Origin: Burkholderiales bacterium UBA1834
Lineage (GTDB): Bacteria > Pseudomonadota > Gammaproteobacteria > Burkholderiales > Burkholderiaceae_C
Length of the DNA stretch: 60,281 bases
NCBI GenBank assembly: GCA_002339015.1
Contig: DDJC01000108.1
Location: forward strand, 44,077 to 104,357
Direction of reading: 5' to 3'
A model generated the notes under the pieces. That model worked only from the letters and a program-made list of their open reading frames with translations. It was not told where the DNA came from and made no database searches. Made by a program: the position numbers and the translations under genes. Every line of letters starts with the position of its first letter. Within the stretch, counting starts at the first letter, position 1. Positions 17,697 through 27,555 of this stretch are shown here, in pieces.

Positions 17697-18782
17697 TCAG
17701 ATCAGGCCACCCTGAGCATCGTCCCCAGGGGGCGTGAGCCCCACATGGCGGAATGCCTGGGCCGTGGCGATGCGTCCGCGCGGCGTGCGCTGCAGGAAGC
17801 CCTGCTGGATCAGGTAGGGCTCGATCACGTCCTCGATCGTGTCCCGTTCTTCACCGATGGCGGCAGCCACGTTGTCCAGGCCCACCGGGCCGCCGTCGAA
17901 GCGGTGAATGATCGCGTCCAGCAGCTTGCGGTCCATCACGTCGAAGCCCAATGGATCGACGTCCAGCATGGCCAGGGCCTTGTCGGCCATCTCCCTGGTG
18001 ATGCGGCCAGAGCCCTTCACCTCGGCGTAGTCCCGAACGCGGCGCAGCAAACGGTTGGCGATGCGGGGCGTACCGCGTGAACGCTTGGCCACTTCCAGGG
18101 CGCCATCCGGGTCGATCGGTGCGCCCAGCAGCCCGGCCGAGCGCGTCACGATGCGCGTGAGCTCTTCGGCCGTGTAGAACTCCAGCCGCGCGACGATGCC
18201 GAAGCGGTCGCGCAGCGGGTTGGTCAGCATGCCGGCGCGCGTGGTGGCGCCCACCAGCGTGAAGGGCTGCAGGTCCAGCTTGATCGAGCGGGCGGCCGGG
18301 CCCTCACCGATCATGATGTCGATCTGGTAATCCTCCAGCGCGGGGTAGAGGATCTCCTCGACCACGGGGCTGAGCCGGTGGATCTCGTCGATGAAGAGCA
18401 CATCGTTGCGCTCCAGGTTGGTCAGGATGGCGGCCAGGTCCTTGGGCTTTTCCAGCACGGGGCCGGAGGTCTGCCGCAGGTTCACGCCCAGTTCATTGGC
18501 GATGATGTGGCTCAGGGTGGTCTTGCCCAGCCCGGGCGGCCCGAACAGGAGCACATGGTCTAGCGCCTCGGCCCGTTTCTTGGCCGCGCCGATGAAGATC
18601 TCCAACTGCTCGCGCGCCTTGCCCTGCCCGACGTAAGTGTCCAGATCCTTGGGGCGCAGGGCCCTTTCCAGGGCATCCTCCTGGGGAGACGCCACTCCGC
18701 CACCCACCACGCGCTCGCTGTCGGCGGCGGGGCGGACGGGTGCCGACCGGCGTGGCGACAGGTCATCGGTCTGGATACTCAT
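17697..18782 (-). CDS. ruvB: Holliday junction branch-migration helicase RuvB
   Basis: A 361-residue AAA+ ATPase that drives branch migration with RuvA. Walker A is GPPGLGKT (81-88), Walker B is LFIDEIHRL (DEIH 132-135), sensor 1 is GATTRAGML, and the C-terminal winged helix contains GGPVGLDNVAAAIGEE. An N-terminal stretch of about 35 residues is variable. ruvA and ruvC are not adjacent. The ATG at 18782 lies 6 nt after a GATAAT -10 box on the minus strand with CTGACA 16 nt further upstream, so the mRNA is probably leaderless; there is no Shine-Dalgarno site. Confidence 0.97.
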   Translation of the reverse strand: MSIQTDDLSPRRSAPVRPAADSERVVGGGVASPQEDALERALRPKDLDTYVGQGKAREQLEIFIGAAKKRAEALDHVLLFGPPGLGKTTLSHIIANELGVNLRQTSGPVLEKPKDLAAILTNLERNDVLFIDEIHRLSPVVEEILYPALEDYQIDIMIGEGPAARSIKLDLQPFTLVGATTRAGMLTNPLRDRFGIVARLEFYTAEELTRIVTRSAGLLGAPIDPDGALEVAKRSRGTPRIANRLLRRVRDYAEVKGSGRITREMADKALAMLDVDPLGFDVMDRKLLDAIIHRFDGGPVGLDNVAAAIGEERDTIEDVIEPYLIQQGFLQRTPRGRIATAQAFRHVGLTPPGDDAQGGLI

Positions 18783-18816
18783 ACAGTGATTATCACAGGT
18801 CTGAGCCTGTTGTCAG
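18783..18816 (-). promoter_or_regulatory. ruvB promoter giving a leaderless mRNA
   Basis: On the minus strand, -35 CTGACA (18816-18811), a 16-nt spacer, and -10 GATAAT (18794-18789) are followed by 6 nt and the ruvB ATG (18782). Transcription should begin at or next to the A of the ATG. The -10 lies in the small palindrome GTGATTATCAC (18787-18797). Confidence 0.6.
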
Positions 18817-18950
18817 GGCGCAACAACAATCCAAGAGGATCAGGGTATGCGACAGGGTTGTCACACAGCCGTTCACGAAAACCTGTTGGAATCCTTCCCT
18901 GTCAGCAGCATGTCAATCATGGTTCGACGGACAGGTTTGTGACTTTTCCG

Positions 18951-18964
18951 GACTATGGATAGTC
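18951..18964. promoter_or_regulatory. Palindrome upstream of the first porin gene
   Basis: GACTAT-GG-ATAGTC is a 14-bp inverted repeat about 108 nt before the porin start, in an otherwise gene-free 289-nt region. The following CATAAAT could be part of a -10 box. This suggests an operator for porin control, but no regulator is identified. Confidence 0.4.
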
Positions 18965-19071
18965 ATAAATCTTCTTTGGACACCCCCGGTTGGCTTGCTG
19001 ATACTCGCGTCAGACATCGAGGGCTCGCGGCCCGAAGTGCACTGAACTTGCAATGATTTTGGAGAAATTCA

Positions 19072-20184
19072 ATGAAAAAGACCGTTCTGGCTCTGGCTGC
19101 TCTGGCTGCCGTGTCGACTTCTGCCCTGGCTCAATCGTCCGTGACCATCTACGGCGTGCTGGACGCCTCGCTGGAAAACGTGAAGGGTGAAGACTCTGTC
19201 ACCCGCGTGTCGTCCGACAACTTCAACTCGTCGCGCCTCGGCTTCCGCGGTATCGAAGACCTGGGTGGTGGCCTGAAGGGCAAGTTCACTCTGGAATCGG
19301 CTGTCAACGTGGATACCGGTGGTTCCGGTTCGGGCAACTTCTGGGGCCGTTCCGCTTGGGTCGGTCTGGAAGGCGGCTTCGGTGAGGTGCGCATCGGTCG
19401 TCAGGATTCCCTGATCGGTGCCCTGGCTGGCAACACCAACATCCTGGGCGCTCAGCCTTACGATGACCTGGCCATTGCCAACACCTTCTCGGGCTCGGGT
19501 TCGGAATACCGCCGCGTGAACAACGCCATCACCTACTTCCTGCCGAAGTTCGTGGACGGTCTGTCGCTGGCTGCTCAGTACGCTACCCGTGCCAACGGTG
19601 AAGAAGTTGCTGACAGCGATGATGGCAAGGCTTGGGGCTTGAGCGCTCAGTACCTGGCTGGTCCCTTCGGGATTGGTGCCGGTTACATCAACGTCGATCG
19701 TCAGTCGGTGCCCGCAACGCCTGGCGTTGGTGCCACGACCGATACCGGTTGGCTGGCTTTCGCTTCGTACGACTTCGGTGCTGCCAAGCTGACCGGCTAC
19801 TACGAGCAGGATGACCGTGAGGCATTCGATGCGGCTCCTGACTACGACAAGCGCAAGGTGTACGGCATCAAGGTGGGCGTGCCCTTCGGCGATGCTTTCA
19901 GCCTGAGCGCTGGCGTGTCCAAGGTTGACGGCGCTCAGTTCGTCAAGGATCGTGAAGCCACCATCGTCGCCATCAAGGGTGTGTACACCCTGTCCAAGCG
20001 CACGGCTTTGTACGCCTTGTTTACCAATGTGGCCAATGATTCGGACGTCGACACCCTGGGTGGCCTGAACGTGTCCGGCGTCGCTGCTCGCACTTCTGCC
20101 GCTGTCCCCGGTAACGGCTCGGTCGCCGTGGGCCAAGACAGCACGGGCCGCGCTTTCGCCATCGGCGTGCGTCACTCGTTCTGA
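19072..20184 (+). CDS. Outer-membrane porin (Omp32-like, Gram-negative porin family)
   Basis: A 370-residue trimeric 16-strand porin. It has a signal peptide MKKTVLALAALAAVSTSALA cleaved before QSSVTIYG, the standard betaproteobacterial porin start. SRLGFRGIEDLGGGLKGKF, LEGGFGEVRIGRQ and the C-terminal strand ending in Phe (AIGVRHSF) are family hallmarks. Codon use is less GC-extreme than in its neighbours, as expected for a very highly expressed gene. GGAG lies 8 nt before the ATG. A strong terminator follows and a second porin gene lies 193 nt downstream. Substrate is unknown, but this family is often anion-selective. Confidence 0.93.
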   Translation: MKKTVLALAALAAVSTSALAQSSVTIYGVLDASLENVKGEDSVTRVSSDNFNSSRLGFRGIEDLGGGLKGKFTLESAVNVDTGGSGSGNFWGRSAWVGLEGGFGEVRIGRQDSLIGALAGNTNILGAQPYDDLAIANTFSGSGSEYRRVNNAITYFLPKFVDGLSLAAQYATRANGEEVADSDDGKAWGLSAQYLAGPFGIGAGYINVDRQSVPATPGVGATTDTGWLAFASYDFGAAKLTGYYEQDDREAFDAAPDYDKRKVYGIKVGVPFGDAFSLSAGVSKVDGAQFVKDREATIVAIKGVYTLSKRTALYALFTNVANDSDVDTLGGLNVSGVAARTSAAVPGNGSVAVGQDSTGRAFAIGVRHSF

Positions 20185-20214
20185 TCAAAACCAGAAACAC
20201 TCGTTTCTCGTTTG

Positions 20215-20243
20215 AAAAGGGGTCATCTGGCCCCTTTTCTTAT
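20215..20243 (+). terminator. Rho-independent terminator of the first porin gene
   Basis: AAAAGGGGTC (20215-20224), loop ATCT, then GGCCCCTTTT (20229-20238) with CTTATTT after it: a 10-bp stem with one T-G pair and a T-rich tail, 30 nt after the porin stop. Confidence 0.85.
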
Positions 20244-20377
20244 TTCTGTGTCCGTTTGAATCATCCGCATTGTTGCGATGTTGCGACATTGGGTGGAAAC
20301 CCGAAATGGGCTTCTAGGGGGCCAGGGCAACAATTTGCGCAGTCCCCCATCCCGGGGGGGTGTTCACAGGAGCCCTC

Positions 20378-21715
20378 ATGAAAAAAACCGCAATGACCAA
20401 GGCCGCGCTGCTGGCCCTGGCAACCTTCGGCGCCAGCGCTGCTTTCGCCCAGTCCAGCCTGACCATCTACGGCAACATTGACATCGGTTTGGACAATGTG
20501 CGCAAAGGTCAAGGCGATGCGACAGGCTTCGCGGTGAATCCGGCGCTCCCAGCTGCTGTGGGTAATGCCTTGGCTGCTGGTTTCACTACCAAGAGCAACG
20601 TGACCCGTCTGTCGTCGAGCATTTCGTCGGTCAATGCCTTGGGCTTCCGCGGTGTCGAAGACCTGGGTGGTGGCTACAAGGGTAACTTCGTTCTTGAAGG
20701 CCAGTTCCAACTCGACATCGGCGCCCAGAGCGGTCAAGACAACCGCATGTGGGGGCGTCAAGCCTATGTGGGCCTGACCACGCCTGGTGGCGAGATCCGT
20801 CTGGGTCGCCAGTACGCTCCGATGTTCTTTACCTTTGCGTTCACGACTGTTGAAGCCCTCGGCGGCGCCGACATTCAAGGCTCCGGCCTGATTGTGAACA
20901 ACCTGCAGGTTCGCCAAGACAACCAGATCAGCTACTGGCTGAAGACCGGCGGTCTGACTGCAGCTTTGTCCTACGCGACCAATGCTGGCGTTGACCGCTT
21001 TGTTTCGTCTTCTCGCCTGGCTAACAACACGGTGACCCCTACCAGTGGTCAGATCCTGGGCGGCAACACAGCCGGCAATGAAGTTGCTGATTCTGGCAAC
21101 CGTGGCCAAGCCTTCGGTCTGTTCGTGAACTATGCGTTCGACCCTGGCTTCCTGATCAACGGTTCCTACCACTCCAACAAGTTCGGCAATGCTCAGTTGA
21201 TCACTGGCCCGATCATTTGGGCTGATCTGGACAAGTACGAAGCGTATGCCCTGGGTGCCAAGTACACCGTTCCTGGCGCTGGCACGATCCTGTCGGGTAT
21301 TTTCCACCACGGCAAGTTCACCAACGACGACGGCAACAACGCCGGTCCGAAGATCAATACGTGGGCTCTGGGTGTCAAGCACCCGATTGGCAACTTCGCC
21401 GTTGGTGCGCAGTTCGCGCAGTCGAAGTTCACGAACTTCACCGAAGGCAAGGACACCTCGCTGATGCTGATCGGCGATTACAACTTCTCAAAGCGCACAA
21501 AGCTGTATATCCGTGCTGGCTACGCCAAGGATGATCCGGGTAACCTGGCCGCGAGTGGTCGTGGACCCGCCCAGGGCGGTGGCCTGGTCGGTGGTGGCCC
21601 GCTGCCCCTGCTGACTGGCTTCGGCTCGTTGGAAACCCCGTTCTTCTCGGGCGGTGGTGCCAACGTCGATGCCACCACCAAGGTGGTCGCCATTGGTATC
21701 CGCCACCAGTTCTGA
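20378..21715 (+). CDS. Outer-membrane porin (second copy, divergent paralogue)
   Basis: A 445-residue porin of the same family as its upstream neighbour but about 75 residues longer. The signal peptide MKKTAMTKAALLALATFG ends at AFA-QSSLTIYGNIDIG. Shared blocks include LGFRGVEDLGGGYKGNFVLE, WGRQAYVGL, IRLGRQYAPM and the terminal strand VVAIGIRHQF. Extra length is in loops, e.g. a glycine/proline-rich loop near the C-terminus (GRGPAQGGGLVGGGPLPLL). AGGAG lies 8 nt before the ATG at 20378; an in-frame ATG six codons earlier is less likely. Tandem porins with different loops suggest differential expression for different solutes. Confidence 0.92.
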   Translation: MKKTAMTKAALLALATFGASAAFAQSSLTIYGNIDIGLDNVRKGQGDATGFAVNPALPAAVGNALAAGFTTKSNVTRLSSSISSVNALGFRGVEDLGGGYKGNFVLEGQFQLDIGAQSGQDNRMWGRQAYVGLTTPGGEIRLGRQYAPMFFTFAFTTVEALGGADIQGSGLIVNNLQVRQDNQISYWLKTGGLTAALSYATNAGVDRFVSSSRLANNTVTPTSGQILGGNTAGNEVADSGNRGQAFGLFVNYAFDPGFLINGSYHSNKFGNAQLITGPIIWADLDKYEAYALGAKYTVPGAGTILSGIFHHGKFTNDDGNNAGPKINTWALGVKHPIGNFAVGAQFAQSKFTNFTEGKDTSLMLIGDYNFSKRTKLYIRAGYAKDDPGNLAASGRGPAQGGGLVGGGPLPLLTGFGSLETPFFSGGGANVDATTKVVAIGIRHQF

Positions 21716-21738
21716 TCCCCTCTAGGATCCGAGCCAAC

Positions 21739-21766
21739 AAAAACCGCCCCTCGGGGCGGTTTTTTC
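21739..21766. terminator. Terminator after the second porin gene
   Basis: AAACCGCCC pairs with GGGCGGTTT (arms 21741-21749 and 21754-21762) around CTCG, with A-runs on the left and T6 on the right. It fits both this porin gene and, on the other strand, lysA. Confidence 0.85.
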
Positions 21767-21798
21767 ATGGGCTGTGCATAAAAGAGCCCCGACAGAGG

Positions 21799-21816
21799 CG
21801 CCTTCTTTCGAAGGCG
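21799..21816. terminator. Hairpin just after the lysA stop
   Basis: CGCCTTC (21799-21805), loop TTTC, GAAGGCG (21810-21816). On the minus strand it follows the lysA stop by 5 nt but has no adjacent T-run, so it may protect the mRNA 3' end or assist the stronger terminator beyond it. Confidence 0.4.
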
Positions 21817-21821
21817 ACTTG

Positions 21822-23098
<1,277 letters not shown>

Positions 23099-23102
<4 letters not shown>

Positions 23103-23404
23103 GGTCGTGTGGGCGATGAGGTGGGAGACGATGCCGCGTTCGCGGTCGAAGGTGCGGAGGCCGTGGTCGGGGCTGCCTTGGGCGCGGCGCCGTGACGGTG
23201 AGGGGCGGGGGCGTTCTCGGGCAGGTACAGCGCCCCCTTCTGCCCGCAGGCTGCCAGCAGGGCCAGCCCCAGGCTCAGCGCCGCGATCCGGGGCGCACGC
23301 CAGGCCGGTCGGGGTGCCCTGGGCGCAATCCCCAGGTCACCCGGGCGGGCATTGTCGGCGTGCCGAGGCGCGCAGGTCACTACAATTTTTGGCTGGCTGT
23401 TCAT
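23099..23404 (-). CDS. lptM: LptM-family lipoprotein (LPS translocon maturation factor, YifL)
   Basis: A small lipoprotein of about 101 residues with lipobox LALLAAC followed by GQKGALYLP, the motif that defines LptM, which helps assemble LptD in E. coli. The C-terminal tail is low-complexity Ala/Pro/Ser. The start is uncertain: ATG at 23404 gives 52 residues before the lipid-attached cysteine, longer than a normal signal peptide; a GTG near 23379 is an alternative. A TAAAAT box (23417-23412, minus strand) ends 7 nt before the ATG, so a leaderless mRNA is possible. It is coupled to lysA and divergent from cyaY with only 26 nt between starts. Confidence 0.82.
23381..23386 (+). promoter_or_regulatory. 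Probable -10 box of cyaY inside the lptM 5' coding region
   Basis: TACAAT lies 44 nt before the cyaY ATG and would give a leader of about 38 nt. Because lptM starts only 26 nt from cyaY in the other direction, the two promoters must overlap each other's transcribed regions. Confidence 0.45.
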
Positions 23405-23430
23405 TGTTCCAATTTTAAGGATTGCTTTTC

Positions 23431-23796
23431 ATGTCCGAGACCCCCACGCCGTCGGGCCATTCCGACGCGCTCTACGACCAGGCTGCGCAAACGGCGCTTG
23501 CGCGCATCGAAGCCCGGATCGATCAATGGTTGGAGGACGACGTGATCGACATCGACAGCGCCCGTTCCGGCGGCATGATCACCCTGACGCTGCCCAACCG
23601 CACCCAACTGATCATCAACACCCAACCTCCTCTGCATGAGCTGTGGCTGGCGGCCCGCAGTGGCGGCTACCACTTCCGCTTTGCCGGCGTACCAGACGGT
23701 GAAGGACGCTGGCCGGACACGCGCACCGGTGAGGACTTCTTCGCGGCACTGTCACGCTGCGCTTCCGAACAGGCTGGCAAGCCGCTGCAGTTCTGA
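23431..23796 (+). CDS. cyaY: Frataxin-like iron-sulfur assembly protein CyaY
   Basis: A 121-residue CyaY, which binds iron and tunes cysteine desulfurase in Fe-S cluster assembly. The acidic first helix (LARIEARIDQWLEDDVIDIDSARSG, iron-binding ridge) and beta-sheet core (MITLTLPNRTQLIINTQPPLHELWLAARSGGYHF) are clear. AAGGA lies about 9 nt before the ATG at 23431. Its stop is one nucleotide from the stop of the convergent PBP1A gene, so no terminator fits between them. Confidence 0.95.
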   Translation: MSETPTPSGHSDALYDQAAQTALARIEARIDQWLEDDVIDIDSARSGGMITLTLPNRTQLIINTQPPLHELWLAARSGGYHFRFAGVPDGEGRWPDTRTGEDFFAALSRCASEQAGKPLQF

Positions 23797-23797
23797 C

Positions 23798-26212
23798 TCA
23801 GGGGTTGCCGGGCAGCCCGCCGTGCGCGTTGCTGTTCGAGCTGCCCGAACCGAACAGATCCAGGATGTTGCGCTTTTCGTCCTCGTTGGCAGGGGCGGGC
23901 GCTTGCGGATCTTCGCCCGCCAGTTCTCGCACGCCGGTGGCCGGGGTGTATTCCTCGTAGTACCACTCGCCACCGATGTTCACAACGCCTTCGGGCGGGG
24001 CGGGCTCTTCCACCGGGGTGCCCTTGAGGGCGGTGCGCATGTAGTCGATCCACACCGGCAGGGCCAGGCCGCCGCCGGTTTCTCGGTCGCCCAGCTTGCG
24101 CGGCTGGTCGTAGCCGATCCACACCACGGCTGCCGTGCGCACCGTGTAGCCGGCGAACCAGGCGTCCATCGAGTCGTTGGTGGTGCCCGTCTTGCCATAC
24201 AGGTCAGGGCGGCCAAGCTGCGCTTGTGCCTTGGCGGCAGTGCCCGAGCGGGTCACCTCCTGCAGCAGGCTGGACATGATGAAGGCATTGCGCGCGTCGA
24301 TGGCGCGCATGGATTCGTCCAGCACGGCCGGGCGGCTTTGTGCCAGCACGCGGTCGCGCGCGTCGGTGACACGTGTCACCAAGGCCGGGTTCACGCGGTA
24401 GCCGCCGTTGGCGAACACGGCGAAGGCGTCGGCCATCTGCATGGGTGTGACGGAGCCTGCGCCCAGGGCCATCGTCAAATAGGCTGGATGCTTGGCTGCC
24501 TCGAAGCCGAAGCGTGTCACCCACTCCTGGCCGTAACCGGCGCCGATGGAGCGCAACACGCGGATCGAGATCATGTTCTTGGACTTGGCCAGGCCGCGGC
24601 GCAGCGTCATGGGGCCTTCGAACTTGCCGTCGTAGTTCTTGGGTTCCCAGGGCTGGCTGCCTGTCACACCCGAATCGAAGAACAGGGGGCTGTCGTTGAC
24701 GATGGTGGTGGGCATGAAGCCCTTTTCCAGCGCGGCCGAGTAAATGAAGGGCTTGAAGCTCGAACCTGGCTGGCGCCAGGCCTGCGTCACGTGGTTGAAC
24801 TTGTTGCGGTCGAAATCGAAGCCGCCGGCCATGGCCTTGACGGCGCCGGTGTGCGTGTCCAGCGAGACGAGGGCGCCTTCCACCGTGGGCAGCTGCGTGA
24901 TCTGCCAGCGCTCCTTGACCTGCACCACACGGACCACCGCGCCGCGGCGGATCTGCAGCTTGGGTTGGGCTTTTTCGGTCAGGGCCTGCGCCACAAACCT
25001 CAGACTGTCACCCTGGATGTCGACCGATTCGCCGGTCTGCAGCAGGGCCACCACGCGCTTGGGTTCGGCCGACAGCACCACGGCGGCCTTGATGTCGTCG
25101 CTGTCCGGGTGATCTTCCAGTGCCTCGGCCACGCGCACATCGATGTGCTTGGGGTCGGCGGGCAGGTCGATGAAGGCCTCGGGGCCGCGCCAGGGCTGGC
25201 GGCGATCGTAATCGAGCAGGCCCTTGCGCAGTGCGCGGGTGGCGGCGATCTGCTCGCTCATCTTGACGGTGGTGTAGACCTTCAGGCCGCGGGTGTAGGC
25301 GTCTGCGCCGTATTGCTCGTACATCAGCGAGCGGGCGGCCTCGGCCACGTACTCGGCCTCGGGCGCGATGGGGGCCTTGACGTGGTAGTGAAGCTCTTCA
25401 TCGCGGGCTTCTTCGTACTGCTCCTGCGTGATGAAGTTGTTCTCCAGCATGCGCTGCAGGATGTACTGCTGGCGCACGGTGGCGCGCTTGGGGTTGCGCA
25501 GCGGGTTGTAGGCCGAGGGCGCCTTGGGCAGGCCGGCCAGCATGGCCGCTTCGGCCAGGGTGACCTTCTGGAGCGGCTTGCCGAAGTAGGTTTCGGCCGC
25601 GGCGGCGAAGCCGTAGGCACGCTGCCCCAGGTAGATCTGGTTCATGTAGAGCTCCAGGATCTGGTCCTTGCTCAACAGGCCTTCGATCTTCAGGGCCAGC
25701 AGGATCTCGTAGATCTTGCGCGAGAAGGTCTTCTCGGTGGACAGGTAGAAGTTGCGCGCCACCTGCATGGTGATGGTGGAAGCGCCCTGGCTGCGTGATT
25801 CGCCGAAGTTGGCCAGGCCGGCACGCAGCACCCCGATGTAGTCCACGCCGCCGTGGCGGTAGAAGCGGGCATCTTCGATGGCCAGCACCGCGTCCTTCAT
25901 CACCTTGGGCATCTGGCCGATGGGCTGGAAGTTGCGCTTTTCTTCGCCAAACTCGCCGATCAGGGTGGCGTCCGCCGAATAGACGCGCAGGGGCATCTTG
26001 GGGCGGTAGTCCATCAGCCCGTCGAGCGGCGGCAGGTTGGGGTAGATCACGGCCAGGCCGATGCTGATCACCATGGCCAGGCCCAGGGCGCCGGCCACGC
26101 CCAGGCCGATCAGCCAGGCAAGGGGCCGGACCAGCCACTGGATCCACCAGGAATCGGCACTGAAGACCCGACTGCGGGACGACGTTGGGGGGCGGGTGTC
26201 AGGGGCGCTCAT
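23798..26212 (-). CDS. mrcA: Penicillin-binding protein 1A (bifunctional transglycosylase/transpeptidase)
   Basis: An 804-residue class A PBP for peptidoglycan polymerisation and cross-linking. It has one N-terminal membrane helix (LAWLIGLGVAGALGLAMVISIG), a GT51 domain with EDARFYRHGGVDYIG, GASTITMQVARNFYL and RKIYEILLALKIE, an OB-like insert typical of PBP1A, and a transpeptidase with SSFK (near residue 482), SKN (GLAKSKNMIS) and KTGTTND. The ATG at 26212 is preferred over a position 18 codons upstream because a consensus TATAAT at 26246-26241 leaves a short leader before it. It is divergent from the pil operon. Confidence 0.96.
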   Translation of the reverse strand: MSAPDTRPPTSSRSRVFSADSWWIQWLVRPLAWLIGLGVAGALGLAMVISIGLAVIYPNLPPLDGLMDYRPKMPLRVYSADATLIGEFGEEKRNFQPIGQMPKVMKDAVLAIEDARFYRHGGVDYIGVLRAGLANFGESRSQGASTITMQVARNFYLSTEKTFSRKIYEILLALKIEGLLSKDQILELYMNQIYLGQRAYGFAAAAETYFGKPLQKVTLAEAAMLAGLPKAPSAYNPLRNPKRATVRQQYILQRMLENNFITQEQYEEARDEELHYHVKAPIAPEAEYVAEAARSLMYEQYGADAYTRGLKVYTTVKMSEQIAATRALRKGLLDYDRRQPWRGPEAFIDLPADPKHIDVRVAEALEDHPDSDDIKAAVVLSAEPKRVVALLQTGESVDIQGDSLRFVAQALTEKAQPKLQIRRGAVVRVVQVKERWQITQLPTVEGALVSLDTHTGAVKAMAGGFDFDRNKFNHVTQAWRQPGSSFKPFIYSAALEKGFMPTTIVNDSPLFFDSGVTGSQPWEPKNYDGKFEGPMTLRRGLAKSKNMISIRVLRSIGAGYGQEWVTRFGFEAAKHPAYLTMALGAGSVTPMQMADAFAVFANGGYRVNPALVTRVTDARDRVLAQSRPAVLDESMRAIDARNAFIMSSLLQEVTRSGTAAKAQAQLGRPDLYGKTGTTNDSMDAWFAGYTVRTAAVVWIGYDQPRKLGDRETGGGLALPVWIDYMRTALKGTPVEEPAPPEGVVNIGGEWYYEEYTPATGVRELAGEDPQAPAPANEDEKRNILDLFGSGSSNSNAHGGLPGNP

Positions 26213-26240
26213 CAATCCAGGGGGTCCGAAAGGAGCCCCG

Positions 26241-26246
26241 ATTATA
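26241..26246 (-). promoter_or_regulatory. Consensus -10 box (TATAAT) of mrcA
   Basis: On the minus strand TATAAT ends 28 nt before the ATG at 26212, giving a leader of about 22 nt. The -35 region is poor, so the -10 is the main support. The rest of the 263-nt divergent region up to pilM shows no clear consensus promoter for pilM and no sigma54 GG/GC box. Confidence 0.5.
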
Positions 26247-26475
26247 GGAACCCAGGCCTTCCGCACTGGCTTACCAGGGCACCCCTTGCGGGGGGAGTCT
26301 GAATACCTGACACACCCTGTTGTTTACGTTTGCAACCGCTTGTAATACGTGTGGAACGCGCAACGACTAGGTGAAAAGCCGGGCAACTTTGGCGTTCAAC
26401 CACAAAAGCTTTACTGCTAGCATTGAAGTGGTTTATTAACTTCCCAGCGCCCTGACTGGGTGCATGGAGGAATTT

Positions 26476-27555
26476 GTGAGCTTTTTAGACACGCTGCTGG
26501 GCCGCAAGCACCCGCCCATGGTCGGGCTTGACGTGAGCTCGTCCAGCGTCAAGCTTGTCGAGCTCAGCCAGAATGCAGCAGGAGAATTGACGCTTGAGCG
26601 GTTCGCGTCGGAGCCCCTGGACAAAGGCTGGATCGCCGACGGGCAGATTGAGAAATTCGACGAAGTGGCCGAGGCCGTTCGCAAGGTCGTGACCAAGAGC
26701 GGCACGCGTACCAAGTTCGTGGCCATGGCCATGCCCCAGTCGGCGGTGATCACCAAGAAGATCATGCTGCCGGCAGGCCTGCGCGAAGAAGAAATGGAAA
26801 TGCAGGTCGAGGCCGAAGCCAACCAGTACATCCCCTTCTCGCTCGATGAAGTCAGCCTGGATTTCTGTGTGATCGGGCCCGCCCCGCAATCGGCCGGGGA
26901 TGTCGAGGTGCTGATCGCTGCTTCCCGCAAGGACCGCGTGCAGGACCGCCAGGGCCTGGCCGAGGCGGCCGGGCTCAAGCCCGCCGTGCTCGACATCGAG
27001 TCCTATGCCTCGCGGCTGGCCATGCAACGCTTGGTCGCGGCCCTGCCGGGCGGGGGCAAGGATGCGCTGGTCGCGCTGTTCGAGATCGGCGCCGAAAATA
27101 CCAGCCTCAAGGTGCTGCGTGACGATGAGTTGCTGTACGACCGCGACCAGGCCTTCGGTGGGGCGCAGCTCACGCAGCTGATCTCGCGCCAGTACGGTTT
27201 CTCCTTCGAAGAGGCCGAGACCAAGAAGCTCAACGGTGATCTGCCGGAGGATTTCCAATCCACCTTGCTGGCCCCCTTTGTCGACAGCCTCTCCCAGGAA
27301 ATCGGGCGGGCGCTGCAATACTTTTTCACCAGCACGCCGCACCACAAGGTGCACTACGTGATGCTGGCGGGTGGCACGGCCTCGCTGCCGGGCCTCAAGG
27401 AGCGGGTGACCGAACTCACCGGCTTCGCATCGATGGTCGTCAACCCCTTCGATGGCATGAAACTGGGATCTTCCGTGCGTGAAAGCAAGCTGCGCCGTGA
27501 GGCGCCCTCCTATCTGACGGCCTGCGGGCTGGCCATGCGGAGGTTCCTCGCATGA
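26476..27555 (+). CDS. pilM: Type IV pilus assembly ATPase-fold protein PilM
   Basis: A 359-residue cytoplasmic actin-like (FtsA-fold) protein that forms the inner-membrane alignment complex with PilN, PilO and PilP. It starts SFLDTLLGRKHPPMVGLDVSSSSVKLVEL; the nucleotide-binding region includes LFEIGAENTSLKVL and VMLAGGTASLPGL. The GTG at 26476 is chosen because GGAGGA sits 5 nt upstream; the ATG at 26464 overlaps that site. It is the first gene of pilMNOPQ and its stop overlaps the pilN start (ATGA). Confidence 0.95.
   Translation: MSFLDTLLGRKHPPMVGLDVSSSSVKLVELSQNAAGELTLERFASEPLDKGWIADGQIEKFDEVAEAVRKVVTKSGTRTKFVAMAMPQSAVITKKIMLPAGLREEEMEMQVEAEANQYIPFSLDEVSLDFCVIGPAPQSAGDVEVLIAASRKDRVQDRQGLAEAAGLKPAVLDIESYASRLAMQRLVAALPGGGKDALVALFEIGAENTSLKVLRDDELLYDRDQAFGGAQLTQLISRQYGFSFEEAETKKLNGDLPEDFQSTLLAPFVDSLSQEIGRALQYFFTSTPHHKVHYVMLAGGTASLPGLKERVTELTGFASMVVNPFDGMKLGSSVRESKLRREAPSYLTACGLAMRRFLA

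Noticed and set aside
23636..25798. 720-codon plus-strand frame opposite mrcA
   Set aside because: Overlaps the certain mrcA and the end of cyaY; composition is typical of an antisense frame.
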